From Gnetum montanum (taxonomy: Eukaryota; Streptophyta; Gnetopsida; Gnetales; Gnetaceae), in contig MNCI01009291.1 of the NCBI GenBank assembly GCA_015680685.1, positions 4,940-68,939 on the forward strand: 64,000 nt of DNA, given 5' to 3'. The translations under genes and the position numbers were made by a program. Below are positions 11,645-23,850 of this stretch, piece by piece. Under the pieces are notes generated by a model, which saw only the letters and a list, made by a program, of their open reading frames with translations, had not been told where the DNA came from and made no database searches. The first letter of the stretch is position 1. Each line of letters opens with the position of its first letter.

Positions 11645-13290
11645 ACATCATGATAGATGTATCAAATTATGCCTTAGAGGCCATGCTTACACATATGGAT
11701 GATCAAAAACATCCATATTATATCCATTGTGCAAGCAAGAGCATTATGGATGCACAACTAAACTACACCACCACTAAAAATGAGCTCATAGCAATGGTGT
11801 ATGCCTTAGAGAAATTCAAGCACTATGTTCTTGGATATAAAGTTCTTACACTGACCACAGTGCCATCCAATTCCTAATGAACAAGCCAATGATGAGCCCC
11901 ATGTTATATAGTGGCTGGTTATCCTTCAAGAGTTTGATTTAATGATGATTGACTAAAAGGGGACCAAGAATGTGATAGTTGATCACTTTTCTTGGTTAAG
12001 ATGAATAGAAAAGATCCCAAAAAAACAAATTGGTATGATCACATCCTCTCCTCTCTACTCACCTAAGAGATGCCATAGGAATGGGACAACAAGAAGAAAC
12101 AATAGTTTCTTCATTAGGTTAAACATTTCAAGGAAATCAAAGGTAACCTCTACAAGAGTTTTGCATATAGCTTAGTATGATGGTTTGTCCTTAATGTAGA
12201 TTAACTTTAAGTCCTCCTAAATACACACAAAGTCCCTTGTTGGGGCCACTATGTTGGGAGGAGGATGACCATTAAGATCCTCATGGTAGGGCATTATTGG
12301 GCCACGATCTTCAAGGATGCCCATCACTGCTTCCATTCTTGTGATAGATGCCAACATGATGGAGGGATAACCATGTGAATGGAAGAGTCTTAACAATGGA
12401 TCTGACCATTAGATCCTTCTAATCTTTGGGAGATTGACTTCATGGGATCCATCAACCCCATGTCAAATGGAAAGGCATACATCATCATGGTGGTTAACTT
12501 TTGCACTAAGTGAACTAAAGTCGCTACCGTCACCAACTGTTCATCTTCTACAATGGCATGGTTTGTACAAGAGAAGTTGTAAATAAGTTTGGTATGCCAT
12601 AAGCACTAATTTCAAATAATGCAACACAGTTTACTAGTGCCGCTTTTCAAAAGCTCATGCAACTCTTGGATGTTGAACATAAATTAATAACTCCATACCA
12701 CCCCCAAGCCCACAATCAAGCTGAGGTCACCAATAGGAAAATCACCAAAATGCTAACATGTATAGTTAGTAAATACAGGAAGGGATAGAGTAGTAAACTC
12801 AATGATGCTCTTTTGGCTTATTGTTCAACATGGAAACTTCCTATTTGGTATTCTCCCTATGAGTTAGTGTATGGGAAAAACCCAACTCTTCCCATCCAAA
12901 CTAATCTCCATATGCTTTTAACGGCTTGTGACCTTGACCTAGACGTAAGTCTAGCTCAAAGAGAAAGTTTGATGAATCTCAACACACTATATGAGAATAG
13001 ATTAGTGGCCTATCATTGAATGAATTGCACAAGGCAATAGCAAGAAATGTCATAACCTTAGAATAAGAACAGTAAAATTTCAACCATGAGATAAGGTGCT
13101 CTACTAGAACCACATGCATGTACCTCAACATACAAAATTTCAAATGCTATGGAGGGGCCCTTACATCATACATGAAACTTTCCCATCTAGAACCATGATA
13201 ATCTACCATCTTTCCAACCCAAATAAAAAGGTATTAGTCAATACGCAACAACTTAAACCTTTCTTATAAACAAGGACACTTGGTGAAAAT
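11645..13290 (+). pseudogene. E2 RNase H and integrase remnant
   Basis: RNase H resumes with an IDVSNYALEAMLTHMDDQKH-like segment (about 11650-11710) and QLNYTTTKNELIAMVYALEKF (about 11755-11820). The integrase zinc-binding part keeps H, H, C and C near 12310-12350 (CDRCQ). The core follows at about 12430-12720, with PYHPQAHNQAEVTNRKI near 12690, then PYELVYGKNPTLPIQTNL (about 12855-12905). The C-terminal segment ends near 13270. Frameshifts and stops are many. This copy is less decayed than E0 in the integrase zinc finger. Confidence 0.85.
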
Positions 13291-15239
13291 CATACCTTAA
13301 TAGATGTCCAAGCATGCTCAATCTTTTGGATCTCTCCCTTCCAACTCAGTCATAAGGAAGATGGCCATCCATGCTAACATCCTATAAGTGGCTCCTCATA
13401 TTTTCAACTTTTATACGTCTTCCATTTTCCTGGATATTTTGCAATTTCCTTTATATTTTTCTTTATTTGGGTTTTCTTACATGTCATTTTCTTCATTATT
13501 GTCATCAAAACTTTGGTGCCAAATACAACTACTGATTAATGATGGATTATTCCTTAAATTGATTACATTGATTACTTAATCACTAGATTTCATCATTCAA
13601 TTTTAACATTGATTAATGGAACATTGGTTTTCTCATGATATTAGGTAGTGAGCTCATGTCATCGATTCATTCGACTAAACCCCATGGTGTTCTTTTATTT
13701 TGAAAGCATAAGGTCCTTTCTTAATAACAACTTTTAAGAAACTTGTGACCTCAGTACTTTCTAGACTTGGAATGAATCAAGTGGAATTGATAAGGGTGTG
13801 GCTTCAAGGAGGCTTGTCACCTTTTATACTTTCCTACTATCTAGAGTTTCATGGGTAGTCTCATCAATTCCTTGTCATTCCTAAAATTGACCAATAATAG
13901 AAAGTAATGTCTTTATATAGTATGGTTCCCATGAAAAAAATAACAAACACATAGGAATTTAAAGCACATCCCTTAGATAACATAATGGGCTACAAGGACT
14001 AGTTATGAGGATAGAAACGCATGTTACCAATGCCTGAAGGCACCCCTCTAACCAAGGCCCTTTTCCCTTCCTTCTTCTCTTTTCTTCTCTATTTGGAATG
14101 ATGGATGATCTTTGAAGGTGTTCATGATTTCTAGGGGATCAAATAGTCTCAATGTGCTAATGTGAAGTCATTGGAAGTGGATGGCCTTGATTCCAACTAA
14201 GGATGGGATAATATAAGGTCACCTTAAGGATGAGAAACTTCATTTCATTCTCTCTCCCTCATCATCAATTTTTTGGATCTACCATCTCACTACTTGCTAT
14301 CATGATTAATCAATGTTTCCATTTTGGTATGTCTTAATTCCTTAGTGATTTCTTATGTGATTCAATTTTTAATAATCCATGGCCATTAATCATCCTTGGG
14401 GCCTATGAACTCCTTGTTATGAGGGCATGTAAGGGCATTAAAGGCATGAGCCTACTATGGAGAGGACCCACTTGTATACTCTTTGTTCTAGGTAGTTAAA
14501 CTTATTTTCCATTATCATTTTGCCTTCAAAAGCATTTTTTTTTCACCTTGGAACATCCAATATGTGCACTCCTTGGTAATCAAATTTCATCCAAATCTCC
14601 TTTTTCCAACCTAATTTCATGTCCTCTTCAATAATTTGTCCTTATTCTAGGATTTCCTGGCTTCCTCTGAACTCCAATTTCATTGTTAAACTCCTTTCCC
14701 TTACTTGTTTTTTCATGTGAAAAATTCCTTTAATAGGCTACATCAATGCATCCCCATTGATGTAGCTCGATGCATCAATGTAATACAAAAATTCTATAAA
14801 TACATTCAATACTTAATCATTTTTGCACACTTGCATCACAATGCTAAGGGAGTTTTTGCATTTTTTTTGAGTCCAAAGCATCTTCCAAGCACTATAACTT
14901 GCAAACCGATTGTCCAAATCACCTCATTCTTAAACCCTCAAGCTACCAAAGGTGAGCTTTATGTTGTGGAGGCCACAAACCCATGGTTTATGATGAAAAT
15001 TTTTCAAAAATTCTCTAACTTCTAAAGGTTTAAGTAATAAAATAATATTAAAAATCACTAATCTGCACTAAGTTAAACCTCATCAACACACTTGGATAGC
15101 TAAATGAATAAAATAATCTACCTATCATGATCACAATTAGCCTAAGTGTAACTTTTCCAAAAGAAGAAAGGTATCAAGAGTATTAAAAGTTACACATAAA
15201 ACACTAATCCTTTATTATGTTTATGATCATAGATTGCAC
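13291..15239 (+). repeat. E2 3' noncoding region
   Basis: Sequence after pol with no believable gene. It carries the family landmarks in order: end-of-pol words near 13320-13350, 'tgcctgaaggcacccctct' near 14030, and 'gcatgagcctactatgg' near 14440. The stretch 14700-15230 also occurs in E0 at about 21640-22150, including a block with repeated ATGCATC/GATGTAG words that resembles LTR U3 sequence. Confidence 0.65.
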
Positions 15240-16126
15240 CACAGAGAGAATCACAAGCAGAAGGACTATTCCAACCTAGGGAGAAGTGGCTGAGAGGAGG
15301 AAGGGGCTAGCAGTCACAATAGCCCTAAGAGCAAGAAGTAGAGACATATGTAACAAGACCTCTTTAGGAGGATCCCAAAGTGGAATTTTTCCTCCAAATT
15401 CCCACAATAGAGATTGACAAGTCATAGCAAGATGAGGTGTCAAGGCCTAGGCCCAACCTAGAGGTCACATTGATCAAGGCCTACCTACAATGAATTCATT
15501 CCAAGGAAGTGTAGAGTCTAGTTTTTCAAGAACTTAACTTTGGTTCCTTCCTAGAGTTGGCATTAGAGAAAGTTTGCACACAACTGCAGGGGTCTTCCAT
15601 GTGGTCCATTCTCTCTTCTAGTGAAGAGTGGCACTTGAGGAATACTTATCTATTCTAGTACAATCGACAAGGAGATGCCATAGTGAAAATCAAAGATATA
15701 ACAATCTCCTACTTGGTTGAGGCCATTGCAAAGGTCATCAACTTACCTAACACAAGAAAAATGTTGATGAAAATTTCCACTCATGTAAAGAAGGAATGGA
15801 CCCAATGGTGCTATGGGATGAACCGTAAGGAGTACAATGCACTTACCAAGGTGGAGAGAGCCTACTTCAAAATTGCAATCTCTCACCTAAACCCAATAAT
15901 GAAGCCCAGCAAAGTCACTACCTTCTCCATCCATTTGTGCACTACTCTAAGTAGCAAATTCCTAGTTAGCCTCCCTCAACTCATCTTTCTCAAGATTGAG
16001 AATCACTTAAAAGAGACAAGCAAGGAAGAAAGACACTTCTCTTTCCATGCCTAATTCAAAAACTCTACAAGAGGGGAGGTGTAGCCTAGTACACCAATGA
16101 TACACTTAGTCATGCTCTAGACAACT
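15240..16126 (+). pseudogene. E2 extra 3' ORF, N-terminal domain (putative plant transposon protein-like)
   Basis: The longest open piece is 15683-16054 (123 codons), with homologous but broken sequence upstream from about 15240. Landmarks are KIKDITISYLVEAIAKV, VKKEWTQWCY, KVERAYFKIAISHLNP, SKVTTFSIHLCTTLSSKF and a final IRKLC/GGV..YTND-like block that is interrupted here. The order (hydrophobic 'allelic' segment, Trp, LNP, vT....l.t, small hydrophobic helix, RkLC..gGV) resembles the domain often annotated as 'putative plant transposon protein' in gypsy-derived ORFs; this is my recollection of the profile, not a search result. Equivalent sequence is in E0 (22380 on) and E3 (39880-40819). A 1.9-kb insertion splits it at 16126. 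Confidence 0.65.
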
Positions 16127-18045
16127 GTAGCGATTGAAAACATCAGTGGCTGGAAGAACGCTGGGGGTCAACGGACGTGACAGTTCCAACCCTGTATCCA
16201 CGGGAGGACGGTGCTAGGTGTGTGTGGACATGGGGTGCCCTAAACGATTTGGTCGATCAGAAAGGAACTTACATCAGGGTCAATATAGCCTTTTGCAACG
16301 TAAATAATGCAGAATGTGAGATAATGCTTATGGGTAAATAAAGCAGGGGAGAAACTGTAAAAATGTAGCAATAATACGAAATAATGCTTGACGGTGACTA
16401 AAACAAGAAATAATGCAAAGAAATGAGACAGAAAATGAGAGATAAGGTAAATTATGATTAGAAACATGCACCACTCTAAAGCTACAAACTCACCTAGTCA
16501 GGGTGGATACAATCGACTGCACAGCTTGACTAAGTACAGAAATCCCGAGAGTAACCAAGACGTGCCGAGCAAAAAGAGCTATGCGCTTGGACACGTACTC
16601 ACGTACAAACAATGTGGGGCTCTACCAAGATGGTAGAACGGAGATGGGAACTTCTCACCGGCTGAGAGAGATTCATTGTTTATAGCTTTAGACAGATGAC
16701 TTTGATATTACAATGCTGGAGAGAAGTGAGACATTTGTTTCAGAATTTCAAAGTTCCCACCACTTGGAAGTTGTTTGCTTTAAGAAAGATGCAAACTCTT
16801 TTACAATTTCCCACTTTAAAAATTGTGGACTCTTCCAAATTGTGGGTACCTCTAAAAATTTCTACCTTGTTATATGTTGTTTACCGAGATATTTATAGGG
16901 CTGAAGGTAAGTGGAAAGGAGCGATTTTTGAATGATACGTGTCATAGGTTTGCCTTTTCTTACTGGCATCACTCGAGTCATCTATGACCATTGGGCCTAC
17001 AAGATCGTTGCGATAGGAACCTACCATGCAATAATTGCGATCCTACCATGCCGTAATCGTGTCATCAGCATCTAGGAATGTGTGCCAACAGTCTGATTAG
17101 GTGGAGTGCATTGATGTCGTGCAACCACCTACATGCCTCACTATGCTTTGTGACGTAGCACGCTTGGCATAGCTTAGCACCTTGTCATGCGTTTTGCTGT
17201 CTGTTACATGCTTGCTATGCTATGCTATGCTACGACATGCTTGCTACGCTATGCTACGCAACGTAGCGTAGCGTAGCGTAGCGTAGCGTAGCGTAGCGTA
17301 GCGTAGCGTAGCGTAGCGTAGCGTAGCGTAGCGTAGCGTAGCGTAGCGTAGCGTAGCGTAGCGTAGCGTAGCGTAGCGTAGCGTAGCGTAGCGTAGCGTA
17401 GCGTAGCGTAGCGTAGCGTAGCGTAGCGTAGCGTAGCGTAGCAACTTGCCTTAGTTGCAAGAGTTTTGCCGATTTGCAAACTTTCTCCTACGATGCAAGT
17501 CTTGCAGACTCCGTTGACTCCACCTTTTGAACTACCTTCTATCTCTTTCATAGGATTGCTACACCTTGCTGCACCATGTAGCTCAGTGTAGTGTAGCAGC
17601 AGACATGGTCCTCCATTTCTTGATGAAAAAGGACATCACTGCAAAACTCGAAATTGGGCGAGGGGAGTGGGTAGTGAAGTCATTTCCATGCTACGTTGTG
17701 TGATTTCACGTAGCGTAGCACTTCGTTCCACCATCATCTTCTGAAGCTTGCTACGCTACATAGCGTAGCAGGCTTCGTGACTTAGAAAACTTGTCAAACT
17801 GTTTCTTGCGCATCCAGGTTGCTGCCGTCGATTCTGCACGTTGTTCCTAAGTAGGCTGCTAGCTGTTTAGGCTACTTTGGTCATTGGGCAGTATGGTACA
17901 AAACCTATCCATGCTCAAAGTAGAAAATTTTCCGAACTGGCCGACCTAGACTCAGAACGTTCTTCTCCTGATGAACTGCCATCGTGCTGTGTGGACTATA
18001 AGATCTTGGTGAAGCAAGGATGACCCCACATTTTTTAGGGTGTTT
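16127..18045. mobile_element. 1.92-kb insertion in the extra ORF, probably a solo LTR
   Basis: The ORF homology stops at 16126 and resumes at 18046. CAACT is present on both sides (16122-16126 and 18046-18050), a 5-bp target duplication. Removing the insert restores an alignment with E0. The insert is more GC-rich and CpG-rich than its surroundings, has a TATA-like 'gatatttatagggc' near 16890, and contains no recognisable protein domain. Ends are GTAGCG and GTGTTT as trimmed by the repeat, or TGTAGC...TTTCA if the LTR ends overlap it. It carries the CGTAG tract. Confidence 0.6.
17262..17442. repeat. CGTAG pentanucleotide microsatellite, about 36 units
   Basis: 181 bases of uninterrupted CGTAG repeats. 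Just upstream (about 17210-17260) are imperfect GCTAYG/CTACG units in the opposite sense, so the junction can fold back. Related short words (tagcgtagc, ctacgctac) are scattered to about 17770. Because the period is five, all three minus-strand frames read the same repeating peptide (LRYAT), producing long open frames that should not be taken as genes. Confidence 0.95.
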
Positions 18046-19960
18046 CAACTGCATCCTAGCAGGAGATGATGAAGGACAAGGTAGCTTCCAATCTACTAGA
18101 AGAGGAGTGGCCACCACCACCACCTACTGGTGAAATAACATCAAAGGCTCACACAATTGTTGAATTCATGAGAAAACTTCATGAATAGTTGCTACAACCA
18201 TAACAAAGGAGAGAAAAGTGATGGAAAACCATCAGTCTATCAGCCAACATTGAGTGATCTCAATGAAGTGAGTAGAACCATAAACTAACTAGAGGAGACC
18301 ACCATGCTATTTTTGACTTAATGCATGCAAGCACCTAGGAGGTTGAATTCAAGCACCCAAGAAGTTACGGTATCCATCCCTAGATAATAAGAGTTCTAAA
18401 AAATATCTAGAAATGCTATAACTTTCTAGATGCATTAGAGGAAGCTAAGGGGACTACCATCCTGGTGATGCAGCACCATGCCTAGGAAACAGTAGTGGAA
18501 GTGGTGGCCGATCAGATGGCAGAAACACTTAATGCTCTGGCAACAGCTATTCTACACATAGTTGTACTTAGAGATGTGCAAGCTTCTATAGGAGTGGGGA
18601 GTAAGAGACTAAGCACAGCCCAACATGAGGAGGTGTTGGACTGACTAGTGGTAACTAGGCAACCACTTCTAGAGATCTTTGATCTCTTGAAAGAGATCAC
18701 TACAACCTAGTTGAAGATACTAGAAACCAAGGGCAAGCTCATCATCTTTGATGCCCAACTCATAGCAACCACCACTAAAAACCATTGGTTGGCTACCTAG
18801 GTTGTAGAACTGAGAGCCTATCTTATTGATCCTACCATTCTCAAATAAGCTATCACAAGAGATGAAGCTTTCCTACAACTTTAGAAGAAACTCAAGGAGA
18901 TTGAGAATGCTAAGAAGATGATGGTCTTTGATGCATCCTTATCAAACGCTCTTGCCATTAACATTGATAAGGACTTGGTGCAAGTCCACAAGTAGAACAT
19001 GGTCCTTACCAAGGACATTCATCGCCTATGAAATGTCAAGAAGCAAAAAGACCAAATGACCAAATTTATGATATAGTAGCAAGAGAAGCTCATCAAGGTA
19101 AACTTAGATTTAAGGAGGTTGGCAACCAAGAATAGAAATATATCTATGGAGAAATTCTAGGAGCTTCACCTAAAATTGATCATCAAGGTAGTCACCTAGA
19201 AAAATGAGACCCTAAAATTTAAAAGAGTGAAAAATCATTACAAGGACTAGGTGGAGCTCCTCAAGAAGGTGAATGTGAAAGAAATTCAATTGGTTAAGGT
19301 GAAGATGAATGAGACCCTCTATTAACTCCAACAAGGGTGATGTGTGGTAGTTGATCTTTGATAGCTTGAATGTCTACAATAAAGCCAAAATCTACCTAAA
19401 GGAGTTTCCAATAGAAGAAATGATAGAGTACATGGAGCTCACCAACCTCCATTATGCAAACTTAGCGATGCTGATAACAAAGAGACCAAGAATAGAACTA
19501 AAATGGTAGGTGGCTAGCTCATACCTCCTCTATAAGGTTGAGTTTAAGCATCACAAAGAGACAAAGCAAAATTTGGAGACAACCAACATCAAGCTTGAAG
19601 TTCTCAAGAGTTTCTTCATAGATCAATGAGTAGTTACTGAGAACTTGGCTAGAAGAATGAATGACTATCATGGACTATAGAACCTAGTAAGGATGTTCAA
19701 TATCAAATGAAAACAATTCGTAGCATGGTTTGTCAACATCAAGAATTTTTTCTCAAAAATACACCATCTGTGAGACATCCCTGTACTAGTCCATATTGGT
19801 GAAGTTGCATGAACTATGTACAACCCACAGAGTAAGGAGAGGAAGGTGAAAGTGTTATTGTATGCTTTTCATCTTTCACTAGAAGCAATAGCTATAACAA
19901 GATAGCCTTAGCTACAATCACTACCATTGCCACATGCACTAAAGTTTGGTGAAGGTCCTT
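18046..19960 (+). pseudogene. E2 extra 3' ORF, coiled-coil tail
   Basis: About 640 codons of Lys/Glu/Leu-rich sequence with heptad-like spacing in shifting frames, continuing the ORF begun at 15240. It has no catalytic motif. Recognisable segments recur in E0 (about 23040-23850, 25335-25930 and 35960-36370) and E3 (38050-39880), for example the block before 'caaagagacaaagcaaaat' (about 19555) and the Pro-rich end near 19900-19990. The role is unknown; a structural or virion-like function is only a guess from its coiled-coil nature. Confidence 0.6.
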
Positions 19961-20206
19961 CAACATCCTAGGAGCCTTCACCTCCTAGCACTATTTAATC
20001 TTCACTTCATCTTCAGCAACCAGAGGATTCCTATCATTCATTTTTGTAAGGGTGATCAATTTTTTTATCAAGCACATCCATTTTTATAATTTTTTTAATT
20101 CCATACAATTTGACAATCAGACTCAATTAGTCAATAATATCATATCTTTCTATTTTTGTAAGAAGATCAATCCTAATTTTATTCACTCAAAGATGAGTTT
20201 TCACTT

Positions 20207-20219
20207 AATCATGGGAGTA
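20207..20219 (+). promoter_or_regulatory. E2 polypurine tract
   Basis: AATCATGGGAGTA lies immediately before the 3' LTR start TGATGAATC. The same position holds AGTCATGGGGGTA in E1, CATTCATGGGGGTA in E0 and the reverse complement in E3 and E4. Confidence 0.75.
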
Positions 20220-21095
20220 TGATGAATCATTTAATTGGCTACATCAATCAACATGCATTGATGTAGCCCTATCAATGTAGCCCCATCAATGCAGCCACAT
20301 CAACACATGGTTTTATGCATTGATGCAAATGCATCAACACAATGTCTAGTCTTGCCTATATAAATGCACATACCCACTACATTTATGGCACATTAAGTCA
20401 GTAGCATAGCCAAACTCTTGTAGTTTTCCTAGCCCAAAGTTAGAATATTTTCTATTTACCCATAGTAGAACTTCAAGGATTGTACAAATCCTTATTTGAG
20501 CATCAATGTACCTAAACACTTTGATGTGATAATAATAAAGACAAGATTCTTGGAACTTCTTTTAGTACTTAAGAATAAATTAATGTTTATTTTTGTACAC
20601 TTTATTATTCATGCACTTTACATTCATGGCTTTAGTTAATTAACAAACTTAATAACAACACATAAGTATGACAACTTCAAACATACTGCTTAATGCTTGG
20701 TAATCCTAGCAATGGCTATTTGGTACCCTCAACAATAGACACTAGATAACTTATTATTGTTAGAGCAAGTTCAAGATGCAAATGGAAAGTGGGCTCAAAC
20801 ACTTATTTTAGGATAGCTAGATTAAGGCATTAGATAGTTAAATAGTTAATTTTAAATTAATTATCTTTATTCAATATTTATATTAAATATAAATAAATAT
20901 CATGTGCCTTGGCTTACACTTAACCATACAACTGAGCTTGCACAAGTGAAGCCAAGAAGACAATGATTATAACACTCATAGTACTATCTTTGTTCATCAG
21001 TACACTTAGGGGCTAAGTCCATGGAATTCAATCAGATCATTGGTGAATGCTTATGATTTGTTTGGTTGAGCAAAGGGATTACTTTCTACTCATCA
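20220..21095 (+). repeat. E2 3' LTR
   Basis: It starts TGATGAATC after the polypurine tract and ends CTACTCATCA. It aligns with 7131-7995, including the TATA-like box near 20353 and 'ttcaagatgcaaatggaaag' near 20770. Divergence from the 5' LTR is clear to the eye, so E2 is not recent. Confidence 0.85.
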
Positions 21096-22379
21096 CTTGT
21101 GGACATGGTAAAGCAAGGACCTATTATAGACATGGTAAAGCATCCAACATCCCTATTTCTATAGTCCCTTCTTATTCCATAATTCTCCTCACTACTGCAT
21201 ATAATTACTTGTCTCATGATTTTGTTTAATATAATGTAGGATTTCAAAGATAATAATTGTGTGGATGTGGCATATACACTATATCAATATTCAATTCCTA
21301 ATGTGGCTACAGAAACCTTGTAGAGTGTTTATACAAAGACATTAAGGACATAAGCCTACTTTGGGGAGGACTCACTTGTATAACTTTTGGACATCTAGCC
21401 TATAAACTATCTCCACATGTCTAAATCATTAGTTATGGTTCCAAATTTAAATGTGTTCTTCATTCTTTATTTTTATTTCATCTTCTCATGAGCACTATGA
21501 GTAAAAATCCTATTTATATCATGAATGCCTTCGAATAAATATGAACATCTAGTTGAACCTGACAACTATTGTACTCATGCTTAGACCCTCTTTTTAGCTC
21601 TCCTTCAACTCCCAAATTTCTTTAAAATTAATAAAAATCAACCAATTTCAATAGAAAATTTTTAGCTTGCACTACGTCGATGTAGTCTAATATGTCGATG
21701 CATCCCTATCAATGTCGCATAAAAATAATATATATATGTATGATACTTAGCCAAATATTTTCCATTTTTTCCCAAACAAATGAGAAGTTTTTGCCATTCT
21801 AAGAGCCTATAGCATTCCAAGCATGATATCTACCATTTTTTGCACCTAATCTCAATAATTTTTGAACATGTAGGCTCTCAAAGTTAAGCTATATGTCATA
21901 GGGACACTAGGAACAAGGATTGTAAAACTTTTCAAAATCCCATAGTTAGTAGCAAATGTAGTTAAGAATAAAAATAATAGAAAATAATCAAAATTAATAA
22001 CACTTAGCTATCCTAGGACCTCATAACCATAAGATTTTCATCACTTAGAAGAATTAACACCATGTTTTTTTACCAATTAAGGTAACTAAAAGATAACCAA
22101 AGAGTGTCAACACATGTATCCATGCTAAGGAATAATCAATGATCATCTATGCAATTGTAGATGGTACTAAAATGGGGCCCACAAGTAGGTGGACATTCAC
22201 AACCAAGGAAAAAGTACCTAAGGAGAAGACATGAACAATAGCAGTAATAACAATAACAAGCTAAGTAAGTAGCCAAGTATACTCATGCAACATGTCCTCT
22301 AAGTAAAGAACTAGAGGTGGAATCTATTTGTCAAATTTCCATTGCAAAAATACAATAGTTTAGGTAGAATGACGTTCCT
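21096..22379 (+). repeat. E0 3' noncoding region, second part
   Basis: Continues E0 after E2. The first 240 bases duplicate 6918-7130; then come 'cataagcctactttgggg' (near 21350) and the ATGCATC/GTAGTC-rich segment (about 21640-21960), both matching E2 14440-15000. No gene is seen. Confidence 0.65.
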
Positions 22380-23850
22380 AGACCTAAGCCAATTCTTAAA
22401 GTCATACTCACTGAGACTTTCCTAGAAAAGTTCTGGAGCAAGAAAATTTAGAGTTTGATTCTTCAAGATCCCAACTTTGGATTATTCTTGGAGTTTGTAG
22501 CCTAGGAAGTCAAGGCCTTTTTGTAGACATTTCCACTTTAACCCATAATCTTCATTAGTATGGAATGATGCACCTATTTTGGAACAATCACCAAGGAAAT
22601 GCAACTATGAAGATTAAGGACATTACCATTTCCTACGCAGTAGAGGCCATAGTGAAGGCATTGGTATTGTCCAATAAAGGAGCAAAACTTGAAGAGGTAT
22701 CCATACAATTTGATGTAAAAGTTAAGAAAGAGTTGACCAAATGATGTTACACAGTGTATTGTAAAGAGTATGATGCTCTAACAAAGGTAGAAAGATTCTA
22801 CTTCAAGATTGCAATGTACCATAGTAATCCAAAAGTACTATCAAGCAAGGTGACAAGGCATGTACAACTTGTAGCAAGAATTTTTCAGTTAACCTACCCC
22901 AACTAATGTTCTTGGTAATAGAAAAATACTTCAAGAAAATTAAAAAGGATAGAAGACACTTTTCTTTCCATGCCTCATCAGAAAACTTTGTAAAAGATGA
23001 ATCATCTACTATGTGAATGACATACTTTAGAGGGCTTGAACTACATCATGATAAGAGATGATGAAAGAAAAGACAACCTTCAAAGTTCTAAGAGAAGGAA
23101 ATACCATGACCACAACCTAAAGATACTATAGGTTTAGAGGAGCACCTAAGACAATTAAGGGAGCAACAAAAACAAGTACCTAGTGATGGGAAGCCATCAA
23201 ATTATTGTCTAGCCATAAGCCACTTAAATGACATCACAAGAACCATCAACTGGTCCCAAGATGATCTAGCTACTCTATTTTTAACATAGATAAGCAATGC
23301 CACTATTCACACCAACCCTACTATGGAAGAAGGGCAAGGTGCTACAATTGTAATCATGCCACACCAAGGCTAGGAGACAGCTACAAAAATGTTGCTTGAT
23401 TGAATTTTTAAAGCACTAAAAGTTCTTACAACACCATCATCTCATTTTATTATGATGGTATATGTTCAAATGTTTACAAGAATTCGATCAAGGAGGATGA
23501 TAGCAACATAGTACAAGAAAGTGCTACAAAGATTGGTGGAAGCCTGGCAATAAATTTTAGAGACTTTCAACATCACAGAAGATATTTCAGCAACCCAGTT
23601 TGAGTTATAAGAGATAAGGGATAAACTCTTAATTATCAAGGCATAACTTAGGAAGATTTTAAACTACAATCAATAGTTAGTAGAAAAATTTGTACAAATT
23701 AGAGCCCTACTATCTAATATTATAATTTTTTGAGTAAAGCTAGTAAGTGATGAAACCTTCCAAAAGCTTCAAAAAAATCAAAATAAAGTTGAGAAATAGA
23801 AAGAAAATATCAGCTGGGATGCAACTTTGTCAAATGTGTTAGATTTTGCA

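Larger units (their letters stand above)
7131..21095 (+). mobile_element. E2: Athila-like retrotransposon inserted in E0
   Basis: E2 is bounded by matching LTRs (7131-7995 and 20220-21095), each with TGATGA and CATCA-type ends. It has a tRNA-Asp-like primer-binding site and a polypurine tract at the expected places. Inside are RT to integrase without gag, a 3' noncoding zone and the extra 3' ORF. Two later insertions (9271-11644 and 16127-18045) inflate it to 14 kb; without them it is about 9.7 kb. The immediate flanks (AATGG and CTTGT) do not match as a 5-bp target duplication. Instead a segment of over 200 bp of E0 is repeated on both sides, so a simple single insertion is not proven. Confidence 0.75.

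Noticed and set aside
17244-17551. Three overlapping minus-strand open frames of repeated LRYAT
   Set aside because: They are by-products of the CGTAG microsatellite, which has no stop in any frame on that strand.
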